Source: Corynebacterium sp. HMSC078H07
GTDB taxonomy: Bacteria; Actinomycetota; Actinomycetes; Mycobacteriales; Mycobacteriaceae
Length of the DNA stretch: 64,000 nucleotides
Reading direction: 5' to 3'
Assembly (NCBI RefSeq): GCF_001812805.1
Contig: NZ_KV810467.1
Span: forward strand, 11,288-75,287
Made by a program: the position numbers and the translations under genes. Positions within the stretch are counted from its first letter, which is position 1; each line of letters begins with the position of its first letter. Positions 34,178-43,494 of this stretch are shown here, one piece after another. Under the pieces are notes generated by a model that made no database searches, was not told the origin of the DNA, and saw only the letters and a list, made by a program, of their open reading frames with translations.

Positions 34178-35332
34178 CTAGGGACAAAATGGGGCTTCCC
34201 TATTCTTTCCCTGAAGCGCCGCATGCAGCTTAAGGGCAACGTAGAGCGCCGCGCAGCGCCAGCCATCATCCAGCACGCCGGGCCCGAGAGTCTCGCGGAC
34301 GCGGTCTAGGCGATAGTGCAGCGTGGCGCGGTGAATGTAGAGTGCAGCGGCGGTCGCAGAGACGTTGCGGGAATGCTCAAAATAGGTCAACAGGGTCTGC
34401 CAGTAGGAGTTGCGGGGGTCGTCGAGAAGCACGGCGGCATCGGGGCTCATCTCCACCACCGTTGCCGGGGTCAGCTCCCACCCGCGCAGCAGCCGCCACG
34501 CGCCGGCCTCCTCCCAGCGCAGCGAATCCTGGCCGCAGAGTTTGGCCACGTCCGCCATGAGCCGCGCCTGCGGGGCCGTCGGCGCCGATCCGCGGGCGAC
34601 TACCTCAGCGCCGGCGACGAGCGCGGCACTCTGAAGCTCCTCCATGAGGGCCTCGGTGTCCTTGTCATCGCGGCGGCACTCAATGAGCACGAGGGAATCG
34701 TGAGAATCCGCCACCAAGAAAGGTCGGCGGGCCAGCGGGCGGGCAAGTTCCACGGCCACCGCGCGCTGATCTCCCTCCACCAGCACGCGGTGCACCGTCA
34801 GCTCACCATCGTTAGGCAGGAGATCGCGCTCCCGGGCACCCGCCAGCGCGGCCGGATCGCCGGTGAGCACCTCGCGGGCCAACTCGCCGAGCTGTTGGGC
34901 GCGGGCGGCGAGGGGAGCATCGCGTTCGTCGATAAGCCTGGCCAGGGGCGCAAGCAACGAGTCCAGGCGGGCCAAGGGGGCGTCGCCCAGCGCGGGCTCA
35001 TCGATGATCCACAGGTAACCCACCAGCCCGTCCTCGTGACGCAGGGGAATGACCACGCGGGGCAGCATGTCATAGCGCGGATTAGCAGGCAGGCGCACCG
35101 GTAGGGTCGCCTCCTGAATGCCGAAGCTGAGCATCCACGGGATGGGTTCCGGGGGCGGGGTGCGGTTGAGAATGGAGGCAGCCCTGTTCTTATCGATGGC
35201 ACCGATTTGCGCACTAGCCGCAATCACCGCGATGGCGGGGGTAGTCACCTCAACGGAGCGCTGCAGGATCTGGGCGCATTCGTCGACGATATCCTGGATG
35301 CTCGTCAGCTGCGGGGGTGTCACTTTTGACAT
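34178..35332 (-). CDS. PucR/CdaR-type transcriptional regulator
   Basis: 384 residues. An N-terminal sensory region (GAF-like, about 20-140) is followed by a middle domain. The C-terminal PucR HTH (LLTYFEHSRNVSATAAALYI then HRATLHYRLDRV, about 315-346) matches the family. It is divergent from the permease/decarboxylase/aminotransferase genes with 113 bases between starts, so it is the likely regulator of that cluster, probably responding to an amino acid or its keto acid. Confidence 0.85.
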   Translation of the reverse strand: MSKVTPPQLTSIQDIVDECAQILQRSVEVTTPAIAVIAASAQIGAIDKNRAASILNRTPPPEPIPWMLSFGIQEATLPVRLPANPRYDMLPRVVIPLRHEDGLVGYLWIIDEPALGDAPLARLDSLLAPLARLIDERDAPLAARAQQLGELAREVLTGDPAALAGARERDLLPNDGELTVHRVLVEGDQRAVAVELARPLARRPFLVADSHDSLVLIECRRDDKDTEALMEELQSAALVAGAEVVARGSAPTAPQARLMADVAKLCGQDSLRWEEAGAWRLLRGWELTPATVVEMSPDAAVLLDDPRNSYWQTLLTYFEHSRNVSATAAALYIHRATLHYRLDRVRETLGPGVLDDGWRCAALYVALKLHAALQGKNREAPFCP

Positions 35333-35445
35333 ATGTCAAAGATACTTCCGAATATTGTCTAGTGACAAACAAAACTGTGGTGCGCCATAATCTCCTACAG
35401 TTCAATGACTCACGTCACAGATATACGTTCACGAAGGGCGTCTAC

Positions 35446-36843
35446 ATGACCACAACCAACAAATCCGTCAGGGCACAGGACGTTGTCGCCAGCGACAACA
35501 CCAGTGCAGACGACGGCCTGCAGCGCGGCATGAAATCGCGCCACCTGCAGATGATCGCTTTTGGCTCGTGCATCGGCACGGGCCTCTTCTTGGGCTCCGG
35601 CGCCTCCATCCAGGAGGCCGGTCCCGGTGTTATCGCCGCCTACGCCATCGGCGGCTTCATCATCTTCCTCATCATGCGCATGCTCGGTGAGATGGCCGTG
35701 GAGCACCCCGTCGCTGGCTCTTTTAGCGCCTACGCCCGCGAATACATCGGGCCCATCGCTGGCTTTGTCACCGGCTGGAACTGGTGGTTTACCACCATCG
35801 TCGTCGGCATGGTGGAACTCACCGCCGCAGGCACCATCATGGATTTCTGGTTCCCCGGCATCCCGCATTGGCTCACGGCTCTCGTCGCGCTCGTCATCGT
35901 CACCGCCATCAACTTGGTGCACGTCGGCGCCTTCGCCGAGGCGGAGTTCTGGCTCTCCCTCATCAAGGTCGCCGCGCTCATCCTCATGATCGTCGTTGGC
36001 GCGGCAATCGTCTTTGGCCTCACCCCGGAGCCTGCCCTTGGGCTAAGCAATATCACCGAGCACGGCGGTTTCTTCCCGAATGGTATCGCCGGTGTGCTCT
36101 TCTCCCTCGTCGCGGTGATTTTCTCCTTCGGCGGCATCATCTCCATTGGTACTGCCGCGGGCGAGGCCCAGGATCCCGCCAAGAGCCTGCCCAAGGCCAT
36201 CAACAACGTCATCTGGCGCATTCTCATCTTCTACATCGGCGGCATCGGCATCATCGTGCTGCTCGCCCCATGGAACGAACTCGACACCTCCACCTCGCCC
36301 TTTGTCCGCGCCCTGAGCACCCTGGGTATTACTGCCGCCGCCACGGGCCTCAACCTCATCGTGCTGGTCGCGGCTGTCTCCGTGTTCAACACCATGACCT
36401 TCTCCGGCGCGCGCATGTTGCGCGATCTTTCCCGCGGCGGCCAGGCCCCGCCCTTCTTTGATTCCGTCAATGCCAAGGGCGTGCCTGTCCGCGCCCTCCT
36501 CTTCAACGCCCTGCTCATGGGCTCGGCCGTGCTGCTCAACTTCCTCTTCGAGGGCAAGATCCTGATTGTTCTCCTCGCCATCATCGTCGGCGCGGAGCTC
36601 ATCTCTTGGTCCGCTATCGCCGTGGCCCACCTGAACTTCCGCAAGCGCTGCCCGAACGCCGCTTTCCGCGCGCCCCTTTACCCCATTGCCAACTACCTGT
36701 GCTTGGCCTTCTTCGCTCTCGTCATCGCTTTGATGTTCATGCTGCCGGACTACCGTACCGGCGCGATTGTCCTACCCTGTTGGATTGTGACCTTGGCCCT
36801 CATCTGGCTGGGCAAGAAGCGCCACGACGCCCGCACTAAGTAA
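35446..36843 (+). CDS. Amino-acid permease (APC family, AroP-like)
   Basis: 465 residues with 12 helices. The amino-acid transporter signature is visible at the start (RGMKSRHLQMIAFGSCIGTG then LFLGSGASIQEAGPG) and in helix 3 (VEHPVAGSFSAYAREYIGP). This subgroup includes aromatic and other neutral amino-acid importers. The downstream aromatic aminotransferase and decarboxylase make an aromatic or branched substrate likely. ATG 35446 is chosen for the AAGGG upstream and the usual length. Confidence 0.85.
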   Translation: MTTTNKSVRAQDVVASDNTSADDGLQRGMKSRHLQMIAFGSCIGTGLFLGSGASIQEAGPGVIAAYAIGGFIIFLIMRMLGEMAVEHPVAGSFSAYAREYIGPIAGFVTGWNWWFTTIVVGMVELTAAGTIMDFWFPGIPHWLTALVALVIVTAINLVHVGAFAEAEFWLSLIKVAALILMIVVGAAIVFGLTPEPALGLSNITEHGGFFPNGIAGVLFSLVAVIFSFGGIISIGTAAGEAQDPAKSLPKAINNVIWRILIFYIGGIGIIVLLAPWNELDTSTSPFVRALSTLGITAAATGLNLIVLVAAVSVFNTMTFSGARMLRDLSRGGQAPPFFDSVNAKGVPVRALLFNALLMGSAVLLNFLFEGKILIVLLAIIVGAELISWSAIAVAHLNFRKRCPNAAFRAPLYPIANYLCLAFFALVIALMFMLPDYRTGAIVLPCWIVTLALIWLGKKRHDARTK

Positions 36844-36869
36844 CTAAAGAAGAAAAGGACTCCTCCCCT

Positions 36870-38543
36870 ATGCAGACCACCATTGGTGATTTCATCATTG
36901 ACCGGCTGAAAGCCATCGGTATTTCTGAAATCATCGGCGTGCCCGGTGACTTCAACTTGAGCTTCCTCGAGCAGATTGAGGCCGCTGAGGGCATCCGCTT
37001 CGTCGGCGCTTGCAACGAGCTCAACGCCGCCTATGCTGCCGACGGCTACGCCCGCCAGAAAGGTGTGGGTTGCCTGCTCACCACGTATGGCGTGGGCGAG
37101 CTCTCCGCCCTCAACGGCATCGCCGGTGCCCGCGCCGAGCACGTCCCGCTGGTGTCACTAGCGGGCGCGCCGCCGCAGTACGCCACGGAGTTCCGCTGGA
37201 ACCTGCACCACTCGCTTGCCGACGGCGACTTTGCCAACATGCTCGACTCCATCGCACCGTTCACGGAAGTTGCCACGCGTGTGTCGCCGATGAACGTGGT
37301 CGAGGAATTCGACCGCGCCCTGCACACCTGCCTGCGCGAAAAGCGCCCGGTCCACATTCAGATCCCGTCCGATATCACGCACCTGACCATCGAGGTCCCC
37401 GACGAGCCTTTCTCCACCGAGCTCGCACCCTCCGATCCCGAGCGCCTCAACGCCGCTGCGGACTACGTGCTGGAGCACCTCGCGAAGGCCAAGGACCCGA
37501 TCATCCTCATCGACCAGGACACCAACCGCCACGGTTTCACGGAGAAGTTCCGCGCCATCATCGACAAGGCCCAGCTGCCCTACTCCCAGCTCTCCTCCGG
37601 CAAGGCCATCTTGTCTGAGCGCCACCCGCTGTTCATCGGAACCTACAACGGCGCGGCATCGGCGCCGGGCGTGCAGGAGCGCATTGAAAAGTCCGACTTC
37701 CTGGTCACCACGAACCCGCGCTTCATCGAAGTCAACTCCGGTTCCTTCACCCACAACCTGGCTGAGGCCCGCGTCTACAACTTCGGTGACCAGCACGTCA
37801 ACGCCGATGGCAAGTTCTTCGTGGGCATCAATACGCTGGAGCTTCTCGACGTCCTCTTGGAGCGCATTCCGGCAGCGGAGACGTCGGCAAGCACGGCTTT
37901 CGAGCCCGAGCCCTTCGAGCCGAACCCGGATGCCCCGCTGACCCAGGAGCGCATCTGGCCGCAGATGCTCGGCTTCATCCAGGAAGATGACGTGGTCATC
38001 GCCGAGGCTGGCACCTCCAATATCGGTCTGGGCCAACAGCGCATGCCCGAGGGCGTGCAGTACATTAACTCCACCATTTGGGGTTCCATCGGCTTTACCC
38101 TGCCGTGCGTGCTCGGCTCGCAGCTGGCTACCCCGGAGCGCCGCCACGTCCTCTTCATTGGTGATGGTTCCTTCCAGCTCACCGCCCAAGAGCTCTCCAC
38201 CATCCTGCGCCAGGACTTGAAGCCCATCATCGTGCTGGTCAACAACGATGGCTACACCATCGAGCGCTTCATCCTGGGCATGGAGCGCGAATACAACGAG
38301 ATCCAGATGTGGGATTACACGGCACTGCCGAAGGCCTTCATGAAGGACACCACGATGGAGTCCTACGTGGCCTCGACCGAAGGCGAATTGTCGAAGGCCC
38401 TGGAGGACATCGCCGCTCATCCAGAGCGCGGCGCCTTCCTTGAGGTGCGCCTCGATCCTTTCGATGCACCGAAGGGACTTCAGGCCTTCGGCCCGCAGAC
38501 CGCTGATTTCGACTTCGGGCCCCGCGGCCCGCGCAACGCCTAA
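36870..38543 (+). CDS. ThDP-dependent 2-oxo-acid decarboxylase (indole-/phenylpyruvate type)
   Basis: 557 residues. The key residues of the pyruvate/indolepyruvate decarboxylase branch are present: Glu50 (CNELNAAYA), the HH pair at 113-114 (WNLHHSLADG), and the ThDP motif GDG at 431-433 through NN at 458-459. The HH pair separates it from acetolactate synthases. It should turn an aromatic (or branched) 2-oxo acid into the aldehyde and CO2. Twenty-six bases after the permease and ten bases before the aminotransferase, it sits in a single operon. Confidence 0.88.
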   Translation: MQTTIGDFIIDRLKAIGISEIIGVPGDFNLSFLEQIEAAEGIRFVGACNELNAAYAADGYARQKGVGCLLTTYGVGELSALNGIAGARAEHVPLVSLAGAPPQYATEFRWNLHHSLADGDFANMLDSIAPFTEVATRVSPMNVVEEFDRALHTCLREKRPVHIQIPSDITHLTIEVPDEPFSTELAPSDPERLNAAADYVLEHLAKAKDPIILIDQDTNRHGFTEKFRAIIDKAQLPYSQLSSGKAILSERHPLFIGTYNGAASAPGVQERIEKSDFLVTTNPRFIEVNSGSFTHNLAEARVYNFGDQHVNADGKFFVGINTLELLDVLLERIPAAETSASTAFEPEPFEPNPDAPLTQERIWPQMLGFIQEDDVVIAEAGTSNIGLGQQRMPEGVQYINSTIWGSIGFTLPCVLGSQLATPERRHVLFIGDGSFQLTAQELSTILRQDLKPIIVLVNNDGYTIERFILGMEREYNEIQMWDYTALPKAFMKDTTMESYVASTEGELSKALEDIAAHPERGAFLEVRLDPFDAPKGLQAFGPQTADFDFGPRGPRNA

Positions 38544-38553
38544 GGTGGAGAAC

Positions 38554-39612
38554 ATGATTCGACCAGACCTTTCCTCCCTGCCCGTCTACGTCCCCGGTAA
38601 GAATGCCGAGCACGCCCTGAAGCTTTCTTCCAACGAGGCAACTCAGGAGCCGCTGCCCGGCGCGCTCAAGGCCATGGAGGTAGCTGCCGCGCACGTTAAC
38701 CGCTACCCGGATATGGGCGCGGTGGAAATCCGCAAGGCGCTGGCAGAAAACCTTGGCGTCACTCCGGAGCAGGTCACCACGGGTGCGGGTTCTTCTGCCA
38801 TCTGCCAGCAGTTGGTGCAGATCACCTCGGTGCCCGGTGATGAGATTGTCTTCCCCTGGCGCTCCTTCGAGGCTTATCCCATCTTCGCGCAAGTCGTGGG
38901 CGCTACCCCGGTCAAGATCCCGCTCACCGCAGATCACCGCGTCGACTTGGAGGCCATGGCGGCGGCCATCACGGACAAGACCCGCCTGATCTTCGTGTGC
39001 AACCCGAATAACCCCACCGGCTCCATCATCACCAAGGAAGAATTCGACGCCTTCCTGGCCAAGGTCCCGAAGGACGTCATCGTGGCGCTCGATGAGGCCT
39101 ACATCGAGTACAACCGCAACGACGCCGTCCCGCTGGCCACCGACTATGTCCACACTCACGACAATGTCATTGGCCTGCGCACCTTCTCCAAGGCCTATGG
39201 CCTGGCCGGTGTCCGCTTGGGCTATGCCTTCGGCAACGCCGAGATCATCGAGGCGCTGAGCAAGGTGTCCATCCCGTTCTCCGTGAACTCGGTGGCACAA
39301 GCTGGCGCTGTGGCTTCGTTGGCCGCCCAGAAGGAGCTGCGTGAGCGCACCGACGAAACCGTGGAGCAGCGTGACCGCCTAGTGGAGCACTTCGCGGACT
39401 TTGGCGTTCCGGAATCCCAGGCCAACCACATCTGGTTCGCCGCAGACTCCATTGCGAAGTTGGGATCCCCGCAGGAAGTCGCTGCACAGCTCGCGGAGAA
39501 GGACGTCCTCGTCCGCGCCTTTCCCGAGGGAGTGCGCGTAACCGTCACCACGGCGGAGGAAACCGACATCCTGCTTAAGGCGTGGGACGCTGCCTTCGCT
39601 GCAGAGGAGTAG
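38554..39612 (+). CDS. pat: Aromatic amino-acid aminotransferase (HisC-like, Pat)
   Basis: 352 residues, fold type I. PLP-binding Lys213 lies in RTFSKAYGLAG, with CNPNNPTG at 149-156 and DEAYIEY near 180. The N-terminus (RPDLSSLPVYVPGKN) is typical of corynebacterial and mycobacterial Pat rather than true HisC. It interconverts aromatic amino acids and keto acids, feeding the decarboxylase upstream. An ATG 114 bases further upstream overlaps the decarboxylase and is rejected; AAGGTGGAG precedes the chosen start. Confidence 0.88.
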   Translation: MIRPDLSSLPVYVPGKNAEHALKLSSNEATQEPLPGALKAMEVAAAHVNRYPDMGAVEIRKALAENLGVTPEQVTTGAGSSAICQQLVQITSVPGDEIVFPWRSFEAYPIFAQVVGATPVKIPLTADHRVDLEAMAAAITDKTRLIFVCNPNNPTGSIITKEEFDAFLAKVPKDVIVALDEAYIEYNRNDAVPLATDYVHTHDNVIGLRTFSKAYGLAGVRLGYAFGNAEIIEALSKVSIPFSVNSVAQAGAVASLAAQKELRERTDETVEQRDRLVEHFADFGVPESQANHIWFAADSIAKLGSPQEVAAQLAEKDVLVRAFPEGVRVTVTTAEETDILLKAWDAAFAAEE

Positions 39613-39633
39613 TTTCCGCGCTAGAGTGCAGTT

Positions 39634-40005
39634 GTGAAGACATTTATCAATTTTGCACTCAACGTCATTGCCGTCGCGGTGGCCTTCTGGGCCGTGGTGG
39701 CGATTGTCCCCGGAATCGACATCGTCCCCGCTAGCACCAAGAATTTCCTGCTCATCGCGGCGGTCTTCATCATCGTCAATGAGGTCGTCACCCCGGTGCT
39801 CCGCTTCCTCGGCGCCCCGCTGACCTGCCTGACACTGGGACTGTTCGCGCTCGTCATCAACGGCGCGGTTCTGCTCCTCGTCAGCGCGCTGATGGACTCA
39901 CTCGTCATCGACGGCTGGGGTGCTGCCATCATCGGCGCGATTGTTCTCGCGATCGTTTCCGGCGTGGTGAACTTCTTTACTAGTCCCCTGCGCAGCCGAA
40001 ACTAA
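39634..40005 (+). CDS. Phage_holin_4_2/YvlD-type membrane protein
   Basis: 123 residues with four hydrophobic helices. The pattern FINFALNVIAVAVAFWAVVA, then LTCLTLGLFALVINGAVLLL, matches the mycobacterial four-helix superfamily called phage holin 4_2, which is widespread on chromosomes and not a lysis protein. GTG 39634 is the start; no clear ribosome site. It converges on moaD and their ends overlap by four bases. Confidence 0.78.
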   Translation: MKTFINFALNVIAVAVAFWAVVAIVPGIDIVPASTKNFLLIAAVFIIVNEVVTPVLRFLGAPLTCLTLGLFALVINGAVLLLVSALMDSLVIDGWGAAIIGAIVLAIVSGVVNFFTSPLRSRN

Positions 40006-40256
40006 CCCCCAGCAAAGGGTGGGAGGACGTCGACGCGGGAGGCGTCGGAAAGCACGGCGTCCTCTGTAGCGCTCGCGCCATCCACCAGGAAGGTGCAGCG
40101 CTCGAGCACCTCCGCGAAGCTCATGCCGGCCTCGGTGCTGCCGGTGTGTCGAGCACGCAACACGTCCAGCAACTCCCCCAGCGTCGCTGCCTGCGCTGTG
40201 TCCTGCGCGCGCCCTGCGGCGGCGCGGGCTGCGGCAAAGTAGTGTATGTCAACCAT
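40002..40256 (-). CDS. moaD: Molybdopterin synthase small subunit MoaD
   Basis: 84 residues, ubiquitin fold, ending in the diagnostic Gly-Gly (LPPFAGG) that is adenylated by MoeB and thiocarboxylated for transfer to precursor Z. Start at ATG 40256 (MVDIHYFAAARAAAGRAQDT). It is divergent from moeA with only 40 bases between starts. Confidence 0.9.
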   Translation of the reverse strand: MVDIHYFAAARAAAGRAQDTAQAATLGELLDVLRARHTGSTEAGMSFAEVLERCTFLVDGASATEDAVLSDASRVDVLPPFAGG

Positions 40257-40296
40257 GGTTGCCACTATGCCAGCCTCCGTGACAGGAAGGAATCTG

Positions 40297-41448
40297 ATGC
40301 GCACCTATGAGGAGCACCTCGCCGCCGTTCGCGCGGCTCTTCCGCAGCCTCGCGCGGTCTCCACTCCCCTAACCAGCGCCTTCGGCCGCCGCGCCGCCGC
40401 GACGTACCATGCGGAGCAGGACCTTCCGCCTTTCGATAATTCGCAGATGGATGGCTATGCGCTTCCCACATGTGACGGCGGCACCTTCACCGTCGGCCGC
40501 ACTATCGCGGCGGGTGATCCCCCGGGCTCGCTCGAGCAAGGCACCGCCCTTCCCATCATGACCGGAGCGAAAGTCCCTGAGGGCACCGCGACCATCGTCC
40601 CCGTCGAGCACTGCGAGCCCCCGCGCTTCCCGGAGGAAGGCGCTACCGTCACGGTGCCGGCAGCTCCTGAGCAGTTCATTCGCCGCGCGGGCTCCGATGT
40701 CACAGCCGGCACCACTCTCGTCACAGAGCACGCGCTTCTCGACGCCCCCTCCATCGCCACCCTCGCCTCCCAGGGCCTGACCGAGGTCCTCACCTTCGCG
40801 CCCGCCCGCATCCTCATCTGTACCGGTGGCGCTGAAATAGGTGGCGACGGCGAGGCCACCATCCCCGATTCCAATGCGCCGATGCTCGCGGCCCTGGCAG
40901 CGCAGTTTGGCATCGACGTGGCTGGCTTCGTGCACACGAACGACGATCCCGATACTCTTCGCTCCGACCTCGCCGAAGCAGTCATTACCCACCGCCCCGA
41001 TGTCATCGTCACCTCCGGCGGCATCTCCCACGGAAAATTCGAGGTCATCCGCCAAATCTTTGAAGAGGATGGCTGGTTCGGTCATGTGACCCAGCAGCCC
41101 GGCGGCCCACAGGGCCTGTCCCGCCTTGGCGACGTCCCCGTGGTCTGCTTTCCCGGCAACCCCATCTCCACGCTGGTGAGCTTCTGCCTCTATTTGGCAC
41201 CCGTCCTTGGCCATGCCCCGGAACCGGTCCGTGCACACCTCACTGAACCCGCAGACGGACTCAACAACCGCGAGCAGTTCCGCCGTGGAACTATCAGTAT
41301 TTCCGATGGCTCAGCAACAGCCTCCTTCCTGGGCGGCACCAGCTCCCACCTGATGTCCCAGGCCATCGGTGCTACTGCCCTCATCCGCATCCCGGCGAAC
41401 ACACGGCTTTCAGCCGGCGACCTCGTGGAGGTGTTCCCGCTCTCATGA
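40297..41448 (+). CDS. moeA: Molybdopterin molybdotransferase MoeA
   Basis: 383 residues. The domain order is typical: DNSQMDGYAL near residue 47, PIMTGAKVPEGTATIVPVE near 88, TSGGISHGKFEVI near 250 and CFPGNPIST near 290. It inserts molybdate into adenylated molybdopterin. The ATG at 40297 is preceded by GGAAGG. It overlaps mogA by four bases. Confidence 0.93.
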   Translation: MRTYEEHLAAVRAALPQPRAVSTPLTSAFGRRAAATYHAEQDLPPFDNSQMDGYALPTCDGGTFTVGRTIAAGDPPGSLEQGTALPIMTGAKVPEGTATIVPVEHCEPPRFPEEGATVTVPAAPEQFIRRAGSDVTAGTTLVTEHALLDAPSIATLASQGLTEVLTFAPARILICTGGAEIGGDGEATIPDSNAPMLAALAAQFGIDVAGFVHTNDDPDTLRSDLAEAVITHRPDVIVTSGGISHGKFEVIRQIFEEDGWFGHVTQQPGGPQGLSRLGDVPVVCFPGNPISTLVSFCLYLAPVLGHAPEPVRAHLTEPADGLNNREQFRRGTISISDGSATASFLGGTSSHLMSQAIGATALIRIPANTRLSAGDLVEVFPLS

Positions 41449-41915
41449 CCCGACACGCACTCGTTATCGTTGCCTCCACCCGCGCCGCCGCCGGCGAGTA
41501 CGAGGACCGTTCCGGCCCCATCTTGGTGAACTTCCTGCGTGAGCAGGGCTTCGATACCCCGGAGCCTGTCGTCGTCGCAGACGCCGACATCGACTCCGCC
41601 TTGGCCACTGCCTTCGCCGATGCCCCCTCGGTCATCCTCACTTCCGGCGGCACCGGCATCACACCGGATGACCGCACCGTCGAAGCGCTCACCCCACACC
41701 TCGAGCGCGAACTGCCCGGCCTGGCCCATGCCTTCTACGCGCACTCGGCCGCCATTCCCACCGCGGCGCTCTCGCGTACCGTTGCTGGCGTATCGCACAA
41801 AACCTTCGCCATGGCCCTGCCCGGCTCCACGGGTGCTGCCAAAGACGGCTGCGCGGTCCTCGAACCGGTGCTTAACCACATCATCAACCAGTTGGAAGGC
41901 CTTCATGAGCACTAA
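41445..41915 (+). CDS. mog: Molybdopterin adenylyltransferase, MogA/MoaB type
   Basis: 156 residues. The conserved TSGGTGITPDDRTVEAL and ALPGSTGAAKDGCAVLEP motifs bind molybdopterin. It activates molybdopterin with ATP before MoeA acts. Start overlaps moeA (ATGA) and end overlaps moaE by 11 bases. Confidence 0.92.
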   Translation: MTRHALVIVASTRAAAGEYEDRSGPILVNFLREQGFDTPEPVVVADADIDSALATAFADAPSVILTSGGTGITPDDRTVEALTPHLERELPGLAHAFYAHSAAIPTAALSRTVAGVSHKTFAMALPGSTGAAKDGCAVLEPVLNHIINQLEGLHEH

Positions 41916-42324
41916 CTTCGGCTTACTCGGCGCCCGCATCAGCGCTGAGCCCATCTCCGCCCCGGACATCGCCACCGCTGAAACCGGCGCCGTCGTTTTA
42001 TTCGACGGCATCGTGCGCAACCACGACTCCGGCCGCGGGGTCAAACTCCTGACCTACACCGCGCATCCTAGCGCCCAACAAGAAATCGAGCGCGTCGCCG
42101 CTGAAGTCGCTGCTTCCTTCCCCGCCGTGCGCCTCTGGTGCGCGCACCGTACTGGTCCACTAGAAATCGGCGAATCCGCCTTCATCGTCGCCGCTGCCTC
42201 CGCACACCGCAAGGACGCCTTCGAGGCAGCCTCTACCTGCGCCGACCGCGTCAAGGCGGAAGTCCCCATCTGGAAAGAGCAGCTTCACACCGATGACACC
42301 ACCACGTGGGTCGGCCTGGAATGA
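41905..42324 (+). CDS. moaE: Molybdopterin synthase large subunit MoaE
   Basis: 139 residues. The GAVVLFDGIVRNHDSGRGV and WCAHRTGPLEIGESAFIVAA motifs and C-terminal PIWKEQ (active-site Lys) match MoaE. With MoaD it forms molybdopterin synthase. It is the last gene before a 2.8-kb pseudogene island; moeB lies on the far side. Confidence 0.93.
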   Translation: MSTNFGLLGARISAEPISAPDIATAETGAVVLFDGIVRNHDSGRGVKLLTYTAHPSAQQEIERVAAEVAASFPAVRLWCAHRTGPLEIGESAFIVAAASAHRKDAFEAASTCADRVKAEVPIWKEQLHTDDTTTWVGLE

Positions 42325-42435
42325 ACAGTTGTATGCACTGTCAGTATTCGGTTTGGGCTTAGATGCCTGATTCACGGTCAAGTGGGACAGTTAATGGTCA
42401 AGTTTCATTGCAACAAGAGTCGAAAGGGAAACCTT

Positions 42436-42887
42436 TTAATCCTGGATCCATATTCCATTCGAAGCATTGTTAGAATCGAGCAAATCGTTCCATGTAGAGG
42501 GAACGAAACTATTCCTATCTTTTTTCAGCCAAGTGATACGATCTGAATCCTCAAAGTCGAGTTCTTTAAGAAATGAATCTCCAGCAATTTCATACGCCCA
42601 CAAGTCATGGACATTTTCATACTCAACCGAGTATTCTTGAAAAGTTCCCTCAGGGTAGAAAATGGTTTCAAACCCAACAAAGGCTGACCCGTTAAGTGTC
42701 TCTACTTTCAAAATAATATATAAAAAGTTATCGATCCAAGCGGCGGTGCCATGAAACTTCGGTGATGAAATGGCAGCTTCATCCCTAAACCTTTTTCACT
42801 CAAAGCATCCTTATTAAGGATTTCCGCCAAAGAGAGCGCTGCGGCCTTTAGATCAAAATGATGCTCTGGGTCTACTGCCATTTCCAT
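42436..42887 (-). pseudogene. Frameshifted immunity-like protein
   Basis: ATG at 42887 opens MEMAVDPEHHFDLKAAALSL then AEILNKDALSEKGLG. After the CCC run near 42784 the sequence continues in another frame as DEAAISSPKFHGTAAWIDNF through to a stop at 42436. Joined, it gives a roughly 150-residue acidic protein. Its start overlaps the end of the preceding reading frame by 16 bases, the arrangement of toxin/immunity pairs. No family could be named. Confidence 0.65.
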
Positions 42888-43149
42888 AAGTCCAAAGTGG
42901 GAACATCTGTACTAAACCAGCTGGGCGCCTTGTCGCTCGGTCCATGAGTGCCTGTATTGTGAACGGGATACATAGTTGTAATTCCGCGTGGCTCTGAAGC
43001 GTTTTTACGAGGTTTCGGCTCAACAATCGCACGGTATGCAAAAGATTCACCCGTAAGTCGGCAAACTGCTCCTGCGGGATCGTAGCATATGACTTGATAA
43101 ACCGGCTCTTCACGTTTTGCGCTATAGAGCTAACAGCCTGGGGCGGCAT
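42872..43149 (-). pseudogene. Frameshifted small protein or toxin C-terminal domain
   Basis: An open frame from 43129 to the stop at 42872 encodes 85 residues (KREEPVYQVICYDPAG, later YPVHNTGTHGPSDKAPSWFS, ending LDLWKWQ) with no start codon. The preceding frame from ATG 43149 gives MPPQAVSSIAQ and would join it by one base shift in an AAAA run near 43113. Directly followed by an immunity-like gene. It resembles a small cargo or toxin tip domain by context only. Confidence 0.55.
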
Positions 43150-43181
43150 GTAGGTTTCGCAGTTTATTTAAGGGGCTTGAT

Positions 43182-43494
43182 TTGAAGCTTAATTTACAAA
43201 AAAGGGGGCCGAGCTGCAGCAGCTGCGCTTGTTGCCCTAGGGGCCGTTTCAGTTGCAGTACCGTCTGCTTCGGCAGCCACTGTCACAGCTCAATGCCAGG
43301 TCATCAAAATTGGACTAGGGGGAGATATAGTCGGTCACGTATATGGCAATGCGTCAACATTGAATGACGCCAAGAAATATGCTAATAAATACGTTCCCAA
43401 CGGGCATTACAAGCGCCATTGCAGAGGGGTCGGCCAACATCCTTCTGGATACTTTCCGGGAGGGGGAGGAGGATTTAGAGGGGGCAGCTTTTAA
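43182..43494 (+). pseudogene. Secreted small protein, frameshifted in an A6G5 tract
   Basis: TTG 43182 with AAGGGG upstream opens MKLNLQK. After the tract of six A and five G (43198-43208) another frame continues as an Ala-rich signal peptide (AAAAALVALGAVSVAVPSAS) and a short mature part (ATVTAQCQVIKIGLGGDIVG), ending GGGGGFRGGSF. Together this is a clear Sec signal with about 70 exported residues. A third frame from about 43420 to 43558 also looks protein-like, so a second shift is possible. Could be a bacteriocin-like peptide. Confidence 0.55.

Noticed and set aside
37158..38555. 465-residue minus-strand frame opposite the decarboxylase
   Set aside because: It is a high-GC antisense shadow; the plus-strand protein has all ThDP-enzyme motifs.
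38554..39612. Histidinol-phosphate aminotransferase HisC
   Set aside because: The N-terminus and operon partners fit the corynebacterial aromatic aminotransferase; no other histidine genes are near.
39634..40005. Phage lysis holin
   Set aside because: The phage holin 4_2 name belongs to a widespread chromosomal membrane family; no phage genes are adjacent.
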